From JACCTU01 sp963737405 (GTDB lineage Bacteria > Actinomycetota > Thermoleophilia > Gaiellales > Gaiellaceae): 64,000 bases of DNA. The position numbers and the translations under genes are program-made. Below the pieces are notes generated by a model. That model ran no database searches, had not been told where the DNA came from, and saw nothing but the letters and a program-made list of their open reading frames with translations. The stretch is from the NCBI GenBank assembly GCA_963737405.1, contig CAVTSL010000007.1, positions 186,001-250,000 on the forward strand. Reading direction: 5' to 3'. Positions 56,987-64,000 of the stretch are shown in pieces; position 1 is the stretch's first letter, and each line of letters opens with the position of its first letter.

Positions 56987-57412
56987 CTAGGGCCCGGTGG
57001 TCGTCGTACCGGTCGTCGAGCCGCCGGAGCCGAGGGCGGCGCAGCTTCCCGCGCCCTTGGCCTTGCCGGTCGTCCCGGTGGTGCCGGTCATGGAGGTGCT
57101 TCCGGTCGAGCCTGTCGAGCCGGGCTCGGCCTCGAGGGAGGCGTCGCCGTGACGCTTGTGTGCCGGCCAGGCCTTCCGGTTGATCCGCATCTTGACCCAC
57201 TTGCCGCTACCGGTCCGGTGGCAGATCCACATCTTCTTCTGCGCGTGCTTGTCCGCCGTCGTCGTCGTCCCGGTCGATCCGGTCGAAGCAGTGGCCGTCT
57301 CGTGCTTGCCCTTGCCCTTGCCGGGCGGGGGCCCCTTCGCGACGGCGACCGACGTCACGACGCCGAGGGCGAAGATCGCTGCGATCACGACTGCTTTCAG
57401 CTTCACGTTCAC
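56987..57412 (-). CDS. Secreted CHRTG-motif protein with Gly/Ser/Thr-rich linkers
   Basis: 141 residues. A signal peptide (AVVIAAIFALGVVTSVAVA) is followed by a low-complexity Thr- and Gly-rich linker, then a short conserved core: WICHRTGSGKWVKMRI with NRKAWPAHKRHGD, and a second repeat-rich linker (GSTGSTGSTSMTG) ending with one more cysteine. The CHRTG...AHxxHGD pattern recurs in exported bacterial proteins and may bind metal or a carbohydrate; its role is unknown. ATG 57412. Confidence 0.75.
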   Translation of the reverse strand: MNVKLKAVVIAAIFALGVVTSVAVAKGPPPGKGKGKHETATASTGSTGTTTTADKHAQKKMWICHRTGSGKWVKMRINRKAWPAHKRHGDASLEAEPGSTGSTGSTSMTGTTGTTGKAKGAGSCAALGSGGSTTGTTTTGP

Positions 57413-57511
57413 TCCTGGTGGTGGGTTCGTGCCTAGGTAGATGCTTCGGCGGCGGTCGACCTGCGCTCAACCGCGCAAGATCACCCGAAGGAGGGGCAGC
57501 CCGCCGCCGGG

Positions 57512-58690
57512 ATGCGCAAGGGTGCCGCCGTGAACCGGATCGACCCCGCCTGGCGCCCCGTCCTCGTCGTCTGGGTCGCCTCGCGCGCATTCTTCTTCGC
57601 GGTCGGCGCGCTCGGGCACGCCTTCCTCCGGCCGGGCGACGTGATCGGCGCCTACCCGGAGCCCCTCGGCGACCTCAGCTACTGGGCGCACTGGGACGGC
57701 CGCTGGTTCGGGCACATCGCCCTCCACGGGTACGACTCGGTCGCCGCGACCGCCTTCTTTCCCCTCTATCCGGCGCTCATTCGCGGCGGCGTCGAGGCGG
57801 GGCTCGGCGTCGCGGCCTCGGGCGTCGTCGTCTCGACGCTCGCGACGCTCCCCGCCCTCTATTTCGTCTACGCCCTCGGCCGCGAGTGGTACGACGAGCG
57901 GGCGGCGCTCGCGTCGACGCTCTCGGTCGCGTTCTTCCCGACGGCGTTCTTCCTCAACGCGGTCTACAGCGACCCGGTCTTCCTCGCGCTGACCGCCGGC
58001 TGCCTGTGGGCCGTCTACGTGCGGCGGGATCTGCTCCTGGCCGGGCTCTTCGGCTATCTGGCGGCGGGCACCCGCAACCTCGGCGTGCTCCTCGTCCTCC
58101 CGCTCGCGTGGGAGTGGCTTCGCGACCGCCCCCGCCACGGGCTGCTCGGGCTCGTCGGCGTAGCCGGGCCAGTGATGGGCCTCCTCACGTACGTCATCTA
58201 TCTCTGGCGCGGCACGGGCGAGCCGCTGCTCTTCTCGCTCGCGTACCGACAGAACTGGGGCCGTGAGTTCGGCAGTCCGTGGGCCACCACGCGACACGCA
58301 TTCGAGCGGGCCGGTGACGGGGTCGACTACCTCCTGCCGTGGCGGGCGTTCGAGACCTCGTCGGTCAACCCCGGGTTCCTGCTCTCGAACACCCTCGGCG
58401 TCGCGTTCCTCGTGTTCGCCGTCGGGGGGCTTGCGCTCGCCGCGTTCCGCGTCCCGTTCGGCGCGTTCCTCTTCGCCGTGCCGGCCGCCCTCGGGCCCCT
58501 GACGCTCGACCTGGGCGGGCTGCCGCTGATCAGCTACCCGCGCTACGTGATCGTCGTCGTGCCGATCTTCGTCGCGCTCGGCTCGGTGCTCGCGCGAAGC
58601 CGGCTCGCGCTCGTCGTCTGGCTCGTGGTGAACGCGGCGCTCGGCGCGTACCTGACGCTCCTCTTCGTCACCTGGCGCTGGGTCGCCTGA
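57512..58690 (+). CDS. PIG-V-like integral membrane mannosyltransferase
   Basis: 392 residues with about ten hydrophobic segments. The family resembles PIG-V/GT76 mannosyltransferases that use polyprenyl-phosphate mannose at the membrane. The first loop has the acidic HWDGRWFGHIA near residue 65, followed by FFPLYPALIRGG, which are the conserved features, then SVAFFPTAFFLNAVYSDPVF. Actinobacterial homologs are thought to glycosylate lipids or glycans of the envelope. ATG 57512 or GTG 57530 may start it. It separates rplL from rpoB, which usually adjoin. Confidence 0.82.
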   Translation: MRKGAAVNRIDPAWRPVLVVWVASRAFFFAVGALGHAFLRPGDVIGAYPEPLGDLSYWAHWDGRWFGHIALHGYDSVAATAFFPLYPALIRGGVEAGLGVAASGVVVSTLATLPALYFVYALGREWYDERAALASTLSVAFFPTAFFLNAVYSDPVFLALTAGCLWAVYVRRDLLLAGLFGYLAAGTRNLGVLLVLPLAWEWLRDRPRHGLLGLVGVAGPVMGLLTYVIYLWRGTGEPLLFSLAYRQNWGREFGSPWATTRHAFERAGDGVDYLLPWRAFETSSVNPGFLLSNTLGVAFLVFAVGGLALAAFRVPFGAFLFAVPAALGPLTLDLGGLPLISYPRYVIVVVPIFVALGSVLARSRLALVVWLVVNAALGAYLTLLFVTWRWVA

Positions 58691-58703
58691 ACGGCGAAGG
58701 GCC

Positions 58704-58770
58704 GGCGGCGAAGCCGCCTGTCCGCGCAGCGGACCAGTGGAGGGGGTCTGGGGGAACCGGGAGGTTCCCC
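58704..58770. terminator. Hairpin cluster at the rplL / mannosyltransferase 3' ends
   Basis: Three hairpins: GGCGGC-gaa-GCCGCC (58704-58718), TCCGC-gca-GCGGA (58721-58733) and GGGGAACC-ggga-GGTTCCCC (58751-58770). They lie between the convergent ends of rplL (58784) and the mannosyltransferase (58690), so they serve both transcripts. Confidence 0.6.
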
Positions 58771-58783
58771 GAGCGCCTGTCCC

Positions 58784-59164
58784 CTACTTGACCTCGACGG
58801 TCGCGCCGGCCTCCTCGAGCTGGCCCTTGATCGAGTCGGCCTCCTCGCGGGCGACGCCCTCCTTGACCGGCTTCGGAGCCGAGTCCACGAGGTCCTTCGC
58901 CTCCTTGAGGCCGAGACCCGTGATTGCGCGCACGACCTTGATCACGCCGATCTTCTGGCCGCCTGCCTCGGTCAGGACGACGTCGAACGCCGTCTGCTCC
59001 TCGGCAGCGGCGCCGTCGCCGCCGCCCGCGGCGGCCGGAGCGGCGACCGCGACCGGCGCTGCGGCCGTGACCCCCCACTCCTCCTCGATCTTGTTCTTCA
59101 GCTCGACGAGCTCGAGGACGGTCATCTTCCCCAGCTCTTCGAACACGGTGTCGACTGCAGCCAT
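58784..59164 (-). CDS. rplL: Ribosomal protein L7/L12
   Basis: 126 residues. The stalk protein recruits translation factors. An N-terminal helix pair (LGKMTVLELVELKNKIEEEWG) binds L10, an Ala-rich hinge follows (AAAPVAVAAPAAAGGG), and the C-terminal domain has FDVVLTEAGGQKIGVIKVVR and GLGLKEAKDLVDSAP, the factor-binding surface. ATG 59164 is 17 bases after rplJ. Confidence 0.97.
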   Translation of the reverse strand: MAAVDTVFEELGKMTVLELVELKNKIEEEWGVTAAAPVAVAAPAAAGGGDGAAAEEQTAFDVVLTEAGGQKIGVIKVVRAITGLGLKEAKDLVDSAPKPVKEGVAREEADSIKGQLEEAGATVEVK

Positions 59165-59181
59165 TCCTCTACCTCCGTTTT

Positions 59182-59850
59182 CTAACTCTCAGTGGATTCG
59201 TCGTTCTCGTCGCCGGCGGCCTCGGCCTCGGCGGGTTCACTCGCGTCGGCCGTGGCCGGCTCGGGCGCCTCGGCCTCGGGCGGGTCGGCGGCTTGTGGCT
59301 CCGAGCCGGTTGCCTCCGCCTCCTCGGCCCCGCCGAGCTGCTCGATCCGGGCGTCGATCAGCCCGATCAGGTTCTGCAGCGGGGCGTTGATGAGCCCGAC
59401 CACCGCATAGAGCGGAGCCGTGATCGCGCCGAGCACCTGGCCGCGGAGCTGGTCGAGCGGCGGCAGCTTCCCGAGGTTGTCGATGTCGGCCGCCGTGATC
59501 GGCCGGCCTTCGAGCACACCACCACGCACTTCGAGCACGCGGGTCTCCCGCGTGGCCGCGCCGATCGCCTTCGCGACCGCGACGGGATCGCCGTCGGCCT
59601 CGAGGAACGCGATCGCGGTCGGCCCCTCGAGCAGCGCGAGCAGCGCGTCCGACCCGGCGGCCTCGGCGGCCCGACGGGTCAGCGTGTTCTTCACGACGGT
59701 GAACTTCGCGCCGTGCTTCAGCAGCTCGGTCCGAAGGTCGTCGATCTGCGGCATCGTCAGCCCGCGGTAGTCGGCCACGATCAGCGTCGGGGTCGACTGG
59801 AGCCGCTCCGTCAGCTCGGTGACAACCCGCTCCTTCTCGTCTTTGTGCAC
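59182..59850 (-). CDS. rplJ: Ribosomal protein L10 with acidic tail
   Basis: 222 residues. It anchors the L7/L12 stalk. The RNA-binding domain has LIVADYRGLTMPQIDDLRTELLK and FTVVKNTLTRRAA; TAIAFLEADGDPVAVAKAI, and LRGQVLGAITAPLYAVVGLI with the stalk helix follow. After about residue 172 is a 50-residue Ala- and Glu-rich tail. GTG 59850 follows AGGAGG. Expression is probably controlled by the leader at 59866-59988. Confidence 0.96.
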   Translation of the reverse strand: MHKDEKERVVTELTERLQSTPTLIVADYRGLTMPQIDDLRTELLKHGAKFTVVKNTLTRRAAEAAGSDALLALLEGPTAIAFLEADGDPVAVAKAIGAATRETRVLEVRGGVLEGRPITAADIDNLGKLPPLDQLRGQVLGAITAPLYAVVGLINAPLQNLIGLIDARIEQLGGAEEAEATGSEPQAADPPEAEAPEPATADASEPAEAEAAGDENDESTES

Positions 59851-59865
59851 TCACTCACCTCCTCG

Positions 59866-59988
59866 AACGAATCGAGCCCGCACGCAGGCGGGCTCGGAGG
59901 AGATGGAACGAATCCTCTGAGGCCGCCTCGGCTGGTCTTCTGCCACCGCGATCGCGGCGACTGCCAACTGTCTCTGGCGACGGGCGTT
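59866..59988 (-). promoter_or_regulatory. L10 (rplJ) leader RNA
   Basis: Between rplA and rplJ. Read on the minus strand, CCAGAGACAGTTGGCAG, an extended CGCCGCGATCGCGG hairpin, GAAGACCAGCC and CCGAGGCGGCC match the layout of the ribosomal protein L10 leader (Rfam RF00557), where the L10-L12 complex binds a kink-turn region and represses its own mRNA. A second, strong hairpin CGAGCCCGC / GCGGGCTCG follows just before the ribosome binding site. Family knowledge plus visual match only; not scored with a covariance model. Confidence 0.75.
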
Positions 59989-59989
59989 G

Positions 59990-60727
59990 TTACGCGTTGA
60001 CGGTCTGTGCCTGTTCCTCCAGGTCGTCGACGATGTCGCGCGTCCGCGCGGGGTCGACCTTGATCCCCGGGCCCATCGTGCTCGCGAGCGTGATGCCCCG
60101 GATGTAGCGGCCCTTGGAGGCCGCAGGCTTGGCGCGCACGATCTCGTCGATCAGCGCCGCGTAGTTCTCGACGAGCTCGCGCTCGCCGAAGCTCTTCTTG
60201 CCGATCGGCACGTGGACGTTGGCGCCGCGATCGGTGCGGTACTCGAGCTTGCCCGCCTTCGCGTCGCGGACGGCCTTGGCGACGTCCATCGTGACGGTGC
60301 CGGTCTTCGGGTTCGGCATCAGGCCGCGGGGACCGAGCACGCGACCGAGCCGGCCGACGACGCCCATCTGGTCCGGCGTCGCGATCGCGACGTCGAAGTC
60401 GATCTCGCCGCCCTCGATCTTCGCGGCGAGGTCGGCGGTGCCGACGATCTCCGCGCCGGCCTCCTGCGCCTCCCGCGCCTTGTCGCCGTCGGCGAAGACG
60501 GCGACGCGCATCTCCCGGCCGGTGCCGTGCGGGAGCATCAGCGTCCCACGGAGCTGCTGGTCCGCGTGCCGGACGTTCAGGCCGAGGCGGAAGTGCGCCT
60601 CGACGGTCTCGTCGAACTTCGGGCCGTCGAAGCTCTTCAGCATCTTGATCGCCTCGACGGGCGAGTAGAGCTGCTCGCGGTCGATCGTTGAGCGGGCGCC
60701 GCGGTAGCGCTTGCCGTGGGCCGCCAT
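59990..60727 (-). CDS. rplA: Ribosomal protein L1
   Basis: 245 residues. It forms the L1 stalk that moves deacylated tRNA. KRYRGARSTIDREQLYSPVEAIKML, LPHGTGREMRVAVFADGDKAREA, GVVGRLGRVLGPRGLMPNPKTGTVT and KAAASKGRYIRGITLASTMGPG-type end are standard. ATG 60727 overlaps the rplK stop by one base. Confidence 0.97.
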   Translation of the reverse strand: MAAHGKRYRGARSTIDREQLYSPVEAIKMLKSFDGPKFDETVEAHFRLGLNVRHADQQLRGTLMLPHGTGREMRVAVFADGDKAREAQEAGAEIVGTADLAAKIEGGEIDFDVAIATPDQMGVVGRLGRVLGPRGLMPNPKTGTVTMDVAKAVRDAKAGKLEYRTDRGANVHVPIGKKSFGERELVENYAALIDEIVRAKPAASKGRYIRGITLASTMGPGIKVDPARTRDIVDDLEEQAQTVNA

Positions 60728-61152
60728 CAGCGCTCCACCTCCACGCCCATGCTGCGGGCGGTGCCCGCGATCACGAGCATGGCCTGCTCGACGTCGCGTG
60801 CGTTCAGGTCCGGCATCTTCGCCTCGGCGATCGAGCGGAGCTGGTCGCGTGTGAGGCGACCGACCTTCTCGCGGTTCGGCTCGCCCGAGCCCTTCTCGAT
60901 CCGCAGCGCCTCCTTGATCAGGACGGCGGCCGGCGGGGTCTTGGTGATGAAGGTGAACGAGCGGTCCTCGAAGACCGTGATCTCGACGGGGATGATGCGG
61001 CCGTTCTGGTCGCCCGTCTGGGCGTTGAACGCCTTGCAGAACTCCATGATGTTGACCCCGTGCTGACCGAGCGCGGGACCGACCGGCGGCGCCGGGTTGG
61101 CCTGCCCGCCGGGGATCTGGAGCTTGATGATGGTGAGAACCTTCTTCGCCAC
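60727..61152 (-). CDS. rplK: Ribosomal protein L11
   Basis: 141 residues. It binds the GTPase-associated centre of 23S rRNA and is the thiopeptide target. KKVLTIIKLQIPGGQANPAPPVGPALGQHGVNIMEFC-type start with the prolines intact, FITKTPPAAVLIKEAL and AMLVIAGTARSMGVEVE are standard. GTG 61152 follows nusG by 8 bases. Confidence 0.97.
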   Translation of the reverse strand: MAKKVLTIIKLQIPGGQANPAPPVGPALGQHGVNIMEFCKAFNAQTGDQNGRIIPVEITVFEDRSFTFITKTPPAAVLIKEALRIEKGSGEPNREKVGRLTRDQLRSIAEAKMPDLNARDVEQAMLVIAGTARSMGVEVER

Positions 61153-61160
61153 TCGCTACC

Positions 61161-61691
61161 TCAGTCGATCTTCTTGACCTGGTCGAACCCGAGCTCGACC
61201 GGGACCTGCCGCTCGAAGATGTCGACGAGCACCTTCAGCTTCTGCTGGTCGGGGTTGACGTCCACGATCTCGCCGTCGAAGTCGCTCAGCGGGCCCGACG
61301 TGACCTTCACCTGCTCGCCGAGCACGAACTCCACGAGGGTGCGGGCGCGCTCGGCCGCCGGGGTGCCGGTATGGAGGATCCGGTCGACCTCGGGCTGCGA
61401 GAGCGGGATCGGCTTGCTGCCCGCGCCGACGAAGCCCGTCACGCCCGGCGTGTTCTTCACGACCGTCCAGGCGTCGTCGTTCAGGTCCATGTTCACGAGC
61501 ACGTAGCCCGGGAGCACGCGCTTCTCGGCCTGCACCTTCTGGCCGTCCTTCGTCTCGATCACCTGCTCGGTCGGGACGACGACGCGGCGGAACCGCACGC
61601 GCTGGCCCATCGAGTCGATCCGGTGCTCGAGGTTGGCCTTCACCTTGTTCTCGTGCCCGGAGTAGGTGTTGATCACGTACCACTGGAACAT
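61161..61691 (-). CDS. nusG: Transcription termination/antitermination factor NusG
   Basis: 176 residues. It couples RNA polymerase to the ribosome and Rho. The NGN domain has WYVINTYSGHENKVKANLEHRI, VVPTEQVIETKDGQKVQAEKRVLPGYVLV-type core and NTPGVTGFVGAGSKPIPLSQPEV; the KOW domain has LGEQVKVTSGPLSDFDGEIVDV. The N-terminal acidic extension of many actinobacterial NusGs is absent. ATG 61691 is 2 bases after secE. Confidence 0.97.
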   Translation of the reverse strand: MFQWYVINTYSGHENKVKANLEHRIDSMGQRVRFRRVVVPTEQVIETKDGQKVQAEKRVLPGYVLVNMDLNDDAWTVVKNTPGVTGFVGAGSKPIPLSQPEVDRILHTGTPAAERARTLVEFVLGEQVKVTSGPLSDFDGEIVDVNPDQQKLKVLVDIFERQVPVELGFDQVKKID

Positions 61692-61693
61692 GG

Positions 61694-62039
61694 CTAGAGA
61701 ATGGCCTCCACGACGCGCTGCCAGACGAGGTCGTTGACCCAGAGGTAGGCCCCGGTGATCGCGCACGCGATGATCACGACGACCGTTCCCGTCGTCACCT
61801 GGCGCTGATCGGGCCACTCGACCTTCCGGAGCTCCGCGATGCACTCGCGGATGAAGGAGCCGCGCGGCACCTCGCGCCGCCCGGTCTGACCGCGCGTCTG
61901 CTGCTGCGCGGGGCGGACCTGCGCCTGGCGCGACTGCGCGCGACCGGAGATCGACTGGCTGCCGCGCGCCGCCGGCGGCGCCGGCCTTCCGCGCCTCCTG
62001 CTGACGGCGCTGCGCGCGCCTCTGCGCACGGCTCGCCAC
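61694..62039 (-). CDS. secE: Protein translocase subunit SecE, probable frameshift
   Basis: The C-terminal part has SFIRECIAELRKVEWPDQRQ followed by one membrane helix (VVVIIACAITGAYLWV), the essential SecE core that clamps SecY. The N-terminal part reads best in another frame from GTG 62039, which overlaps the rpmG stop as TAGTG and encodes ASRAQRRAQRRQQEARKAG. Joining needs removal of one G near 61970-61980. Without correction a GTG at 62029 gives a less natural Arg- and Pro-rich start. Corrected length is about 114 residues. Confidence 0.88.
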
Positions 62040-62200
62040 TACCGCGTCTCCCGATGCGGTGTATGCCTGCCGCACCAGCGGCAGTACTTCTTGAACTCGA
62101 TCCGGTCGGGATCGTTTCGCTTCGACTTCGTGGTCTGGTAGTTCCGCCGCTTGCACTCGACGCAAGCAAGCGTGATCCCGACTCGTACTCCGGTGGCCAT
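62039..62200 (-). CDS. rpmG: Ribosomal protein L33
   Basis: 53 residues: ATGVRVGITLACVECKRRNY, KSKRNDPDRIEFKKYCRWCG. CVEC and CRWC give the zinc site of the C+ form. ATG 62200. It heads the rpmG-secE-nusG-rplKAJL cluster, the usual actinobacterial order. Confidence 0.97.
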   Translation of the reverse strand: MATGVRVGITLACVECKRRNYQTTKSKRNDPDRIEFKKYCRWCGRHTPHRETR

Positions 62201-62253
62201 TTCCTTCTTCCTAAGGGCGCAACAAACTAGGGCACTCTGCCCGCGAACTGGGG

Positions 62254-62259
62254 ATGGTA
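62254..62259 (-). promoter_or_regulatory. Candidate -10 box of the rpmG-secE-nusG operon
   Basis: TACCAT on the minus strand in the context TTGCGCTACCAT, 54 bases before the rpmG start and 37 bases downstream of the tRNA-Met gene on the same strand. It shares box and context with the rpsL and rpoB promoters. No clear -35 box. Confidence 0.5.
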
Positions 62260-62295
62260 GCGCAAGATCGGCGGAGGGCCGGGCGGGCCCTGCAG

Positions 62296-62368
62296 TAGCG
62301 GCGGGTGGATTCGAACCACCGACCTACGGGTTATGAGTCCGTCGCTCTAACCACTGAGCTACGCCGCC
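62296..62368 (-). tRNA. tRNA-Met (anticodon CAT), elongator type
   Basis: A 73-base cloverleaf. Acceptor GGCGGCG pairs with CGCCGCT (one G-U), the D arm has AGCTCAGTGGTTAGAGC, the anticodon loop is CTCATAA and the T arm GGTGGTTCGAATCCACC. A paired first base and no run of three G-C pairs in the anticodon stem speak against initiator tRNA; tRNA-Ile2 with lysidine also has CAT, so the amino acid is likely but not certain. CCA is not encoded. Confidence 0.88.
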
Positions 62369-62383
62369 TCGGCGGGGGCCAGT

Positions 62384-63652
62384 CTAGCCAGCGACCGCGC
62401 AGAGCGGGATCCGCGCGAGGTTCCCTGAGCTGTCGGCGACAACGAAGGTCGTCGTGCCCATCCGGCGCGGCGGCGTCCTGAGGCGGGCGGCTCCGAGGCG
62501 CTCGAACCGGCCGAGGTCCCGCCTTCGCAGCTTCCCCTCGACCATCCGCTCCAGGCGCACCTCGAACCACGGTGACTGGGCGTCCGACGCCCGCCAGGAG
62601 AGCTGCGTCCCCTCGAGCGCCACCCGCACGGTCGGCGGGCTGCTGTCCTCCCCGACCCGAGCCCAAGGGAGCCCGAGCAGCGTGCTGTTCCCCCCGCGGT
62701 CGGTCGCCGTCGCCCAGACCGGATAGCGCCCGGGCGGGACGTCGTACGGCCACCACTGGAAGGTCTGCCAGCCCCGCTCGAACCACTGCGAGGTGCGCGT
62801 GCCCGCGATCCGGAACGTCACGGTCGACGGCTTCGAAAGCCAGAACGTGATCGGCGCGTAGTCGCGGTAGCCGTCCACGACCGGCAGCACCTCGGGTGGG
62901 CGATCGCCGCGCCGCAGGACGGGCGGGAGCCGGCGGTACTTCGAGAAGCGGTTCGCGTAGACGCGCCACCGGCCACCGCGCTGCCGCGCCGAGAGCTTCC
63001 AGAGGAGCGCCGTCACGTACTCGTGGTACTCCAGGGTGGCGGCGCGCCCCCCGAGCGAGTAGCGCGACCACGAGCCGTTGTCGAAGCGCGGCAGGAGCGC
63101 CTTTGCCGTCCGCCGAAGCTGCCGCGCGAGCAGGCGTGCGCGCGTGTCGTTCGTCAGGCGCGCGTAGTGGCCGATCGAGAGCGCCGCCTGGAGCTGCGCG
63201 TTCAGGACGACGACGTTGCTGTAGCCGTAGAGCTTGATCCAGGGTCCCTGCGGCAGCGGGATCAGGAGCCGGTCGGGGATCGCGAGGAACGCGCGCCTCG
63301 CCGCCTCCTTTCTTCCTGCGCGCGCGAGCGCTTGCGCCGCGACCGCCTGGGCGAGGCCCGAGGTCCAGCCGCTCCGCCCGCCCGGGACGTTGTAGTACCA
63401 GACGAGACCGAAGCGGCCCTGACGGTGTCCGCGGGCGATCAGGGAGCTCGCGAGCCGTCGCGAGCGGCGCCGGTCGCCGGCGGTGACGGCGCGGTTGAGC
63501 TTCCCGAAACTGCCGAGCGGATGGAAGTAGCGGCCGGTCAGGCCGGCCCGGTAGACGGCGCCGTCAGCGACCTGGACGTCGCGGGCTCCGGCGGCCGCAG
63601 TCGACGGGAGCGCGAGCAGCGCGACGACGATCGCGACCGACCGGACCCCCAT
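62384..63652 (-). CDS. Secreted D-glucuronyl C5-epimerase-domain protein
   Basis: 422 residues. After a signal peptide (SVAIVVALLALPSTAAAG) comes an alpha-barrel-type domain whose motifs FGLVWYYNVPGGRSGWTSGLAQ (about 95-120), GYSNVVVLNAQLQAALSIGHYA and LGGRAATLEYHEYVTALLW match the C-terminal domain of heparosan C5-epimerases. In bacteria such proteins are exported and most have no proven activity on polysaccharide. A beta-rich domain follows (TFRIAGTRTSQWFERGWQTFQWWPYDVPPGRYPVW-type), like an Ig or Fn3 fold. ATG 63652. Confidence 0.82.
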   Translation of the reverse strand: MGVRSVAIVVALLALPSTAAAGARDVQVADGAVYRAGLTGRYFHPLGSFGKLNRAVTAGDRRRSRRLASSLIARGHRQGRFGLVWYYNVPGGRSGWTSGLAQAVAAQALARAGRKEAARRAFLAIPDRLLIPLPQGPWIKLYGYSNVVVLNAQLQAALSIGHYARLTNDTRARLLARQLRRTAKALLPRFDNGSWSRYSLGGRAATLEYHEYVTALLWKLSARQRGGRWRVYANRFSKYRRLPPVLRRGDRPPEVLPVVDGYRDYAPITFWLSKPSTVTFRIAGTRTSQWFERGWQTFQWWPYDVPPGRYPVWATATDRGGNSTLLGLPWARVGEDSSPPTVRVALEGTQLSWRASDAQSPWFEVRLERMVEGKLRRRDLGRFERLGAARLRTPPRRMGTTTFVVADSSGNLARIPLCAVAG

Positions 63653-63705
63653 CCGTCGAGGGTAGCCGGGGAGGGGCGCAATCGCATCCCTCCCCCAGGG
63701 GTTGG

Positions 63706-64000
63706 CTACCTCGCCGCGCGAACCGGACGTGCGGCCCGACCCGGCGCGCGGCGAACGAGCGACCGACGCGGTCGACGCGAGACGATCGTCGCGGGCGGGA
63801 TCGGATGGTTCGAACGGAAGAGCTCGCCGACGTCCCAGCGCGCTTTCGCGACGGCCAGCCGGCGGTAGACGTCGAACGGGAACAAGCGGCGGACGTCCTT
63901 CCGCTCGTCGGAGAAGTTGAGGTACATGTGCCTCGCCTCCCACGGCTCGAGCGCGGACTGCACGCCGCGGACGGCGTGGCGGACCGCAGCCTTCGCCTGC
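63706..64000 (-). CDS. FAD-linked oxidoreductase, C-terminal BBE domain (cut by window edge)
   Basis: The end of a berberine-bridge-enzyme-type flavoprotein. YLNFSDERKDVRRLFPFDVYRRLAVAKARWDVGELFRSNHPIPP is read here in short pieces: the YLNF segment, then Y-RLA-KA-WD, then LFR-NHPIPP, the family's C-terminal signature. The frame stays open to the window end (AKAAVRHAVRGVQ). The FAD-binding half lies outside. The last 25 residues are basic and extra to the domain. Substrate unknown. Confidence 0.85.
   Translation of the reverse strand, partial: QAKAAVRHAVRGVQSALEPWEARHMYLNFSDERKDVRRLFPFDVYRRLAVAKARWDVGELFRSNHPIPPATIVSRRPRRSLVRRAPGRAARPVRAAR

Overview
The window is chromosomal DNA of very high G+C from a Gram-positive-type bacterium with frequent GTG and TTG starts and very tight gene spacing. 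The gene content (four-cysteine S4, Ku, NlpC/P60 and 3D-domain wall proteins, a PIG-V-like mannosyltransferase, a secreted CHRTG-motif protein) suggests a deep-branching actinobacterium, probably Thermoleophilia. That placement is inference; no 16S gene is present.

Layout. 1-19.9 kb is a mixed housekeeping region: an enolase-superfamily end, a TetR / CoA-transferase divergent pair with a palindromic operator, two HAD phosphatases, tRNA-Pro, Ku, an acyl-CoA synthetase, wall hydrolases, a LuxR-type response regulator, a D-Ala-D-Ala carboxypeptidase, ligA, truA, a P450 and an AI-2E family permease. 20-36 kb (minus strand) is the S10-spc-alpha ribosomal supercluster, from rpsJ down to rplQ with secY, adk, map, infA and rpoA. 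36-40.2 kb is the str operon (rpsL-rpsG-fusA-tuf), read directly into S10. 40.5-48.4 kb is an accessory envelope block (GGDEF protein, methyltransferase plus sulfatase-like membrane protein, two unrecognised secreted proteins) that separates rpoC from rpsL. 48.5-56.7 kb is rpoB-rpoC. 57-58.7 kb holds two envelope genes. 58.8-62.2 kb is rpmG-secE-nusG-rplK-rplA-[L10 leader]-rplJ-rplL. The last part has tRNA-Met, a glucuronyl C5-epimerase-like protein and the end of a berberine-bridge-type oxidase.

The most unusual signal is a repeat family of about 140-165 bp, with five copies (3593-3754, 8288-8453, 13045-13209, 29643-29782, 33005-33085). All share a conserved two-sided core around a hairpin. 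In four copies the hairpin stem is exactly 10 bp, while its sequence changes by compensatory substitution. The outer arms also pair but differ between copies. The wobble pairs I found are all G-U on one strand and none on the other. This is what a structured RNA, or an RNA-forming mobile hairpin, would look like. Three copies sit directly at 3' ends of genes and overlap stop codons or final codons; two lie inside the ribosomal operon in antisense orientation. I do not recognise the family.

A second theme is that seven genes (AI-2E permease, rplQ, rpsC, rpsS, rplD, rpoB, secE) each need a shift of one or two bases to read through. Several are essential and several breaks lie in short homopolymers, so consensus sequencing errors are the likeliest cause. 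One of them creates a false rpsS-rplV fusion.
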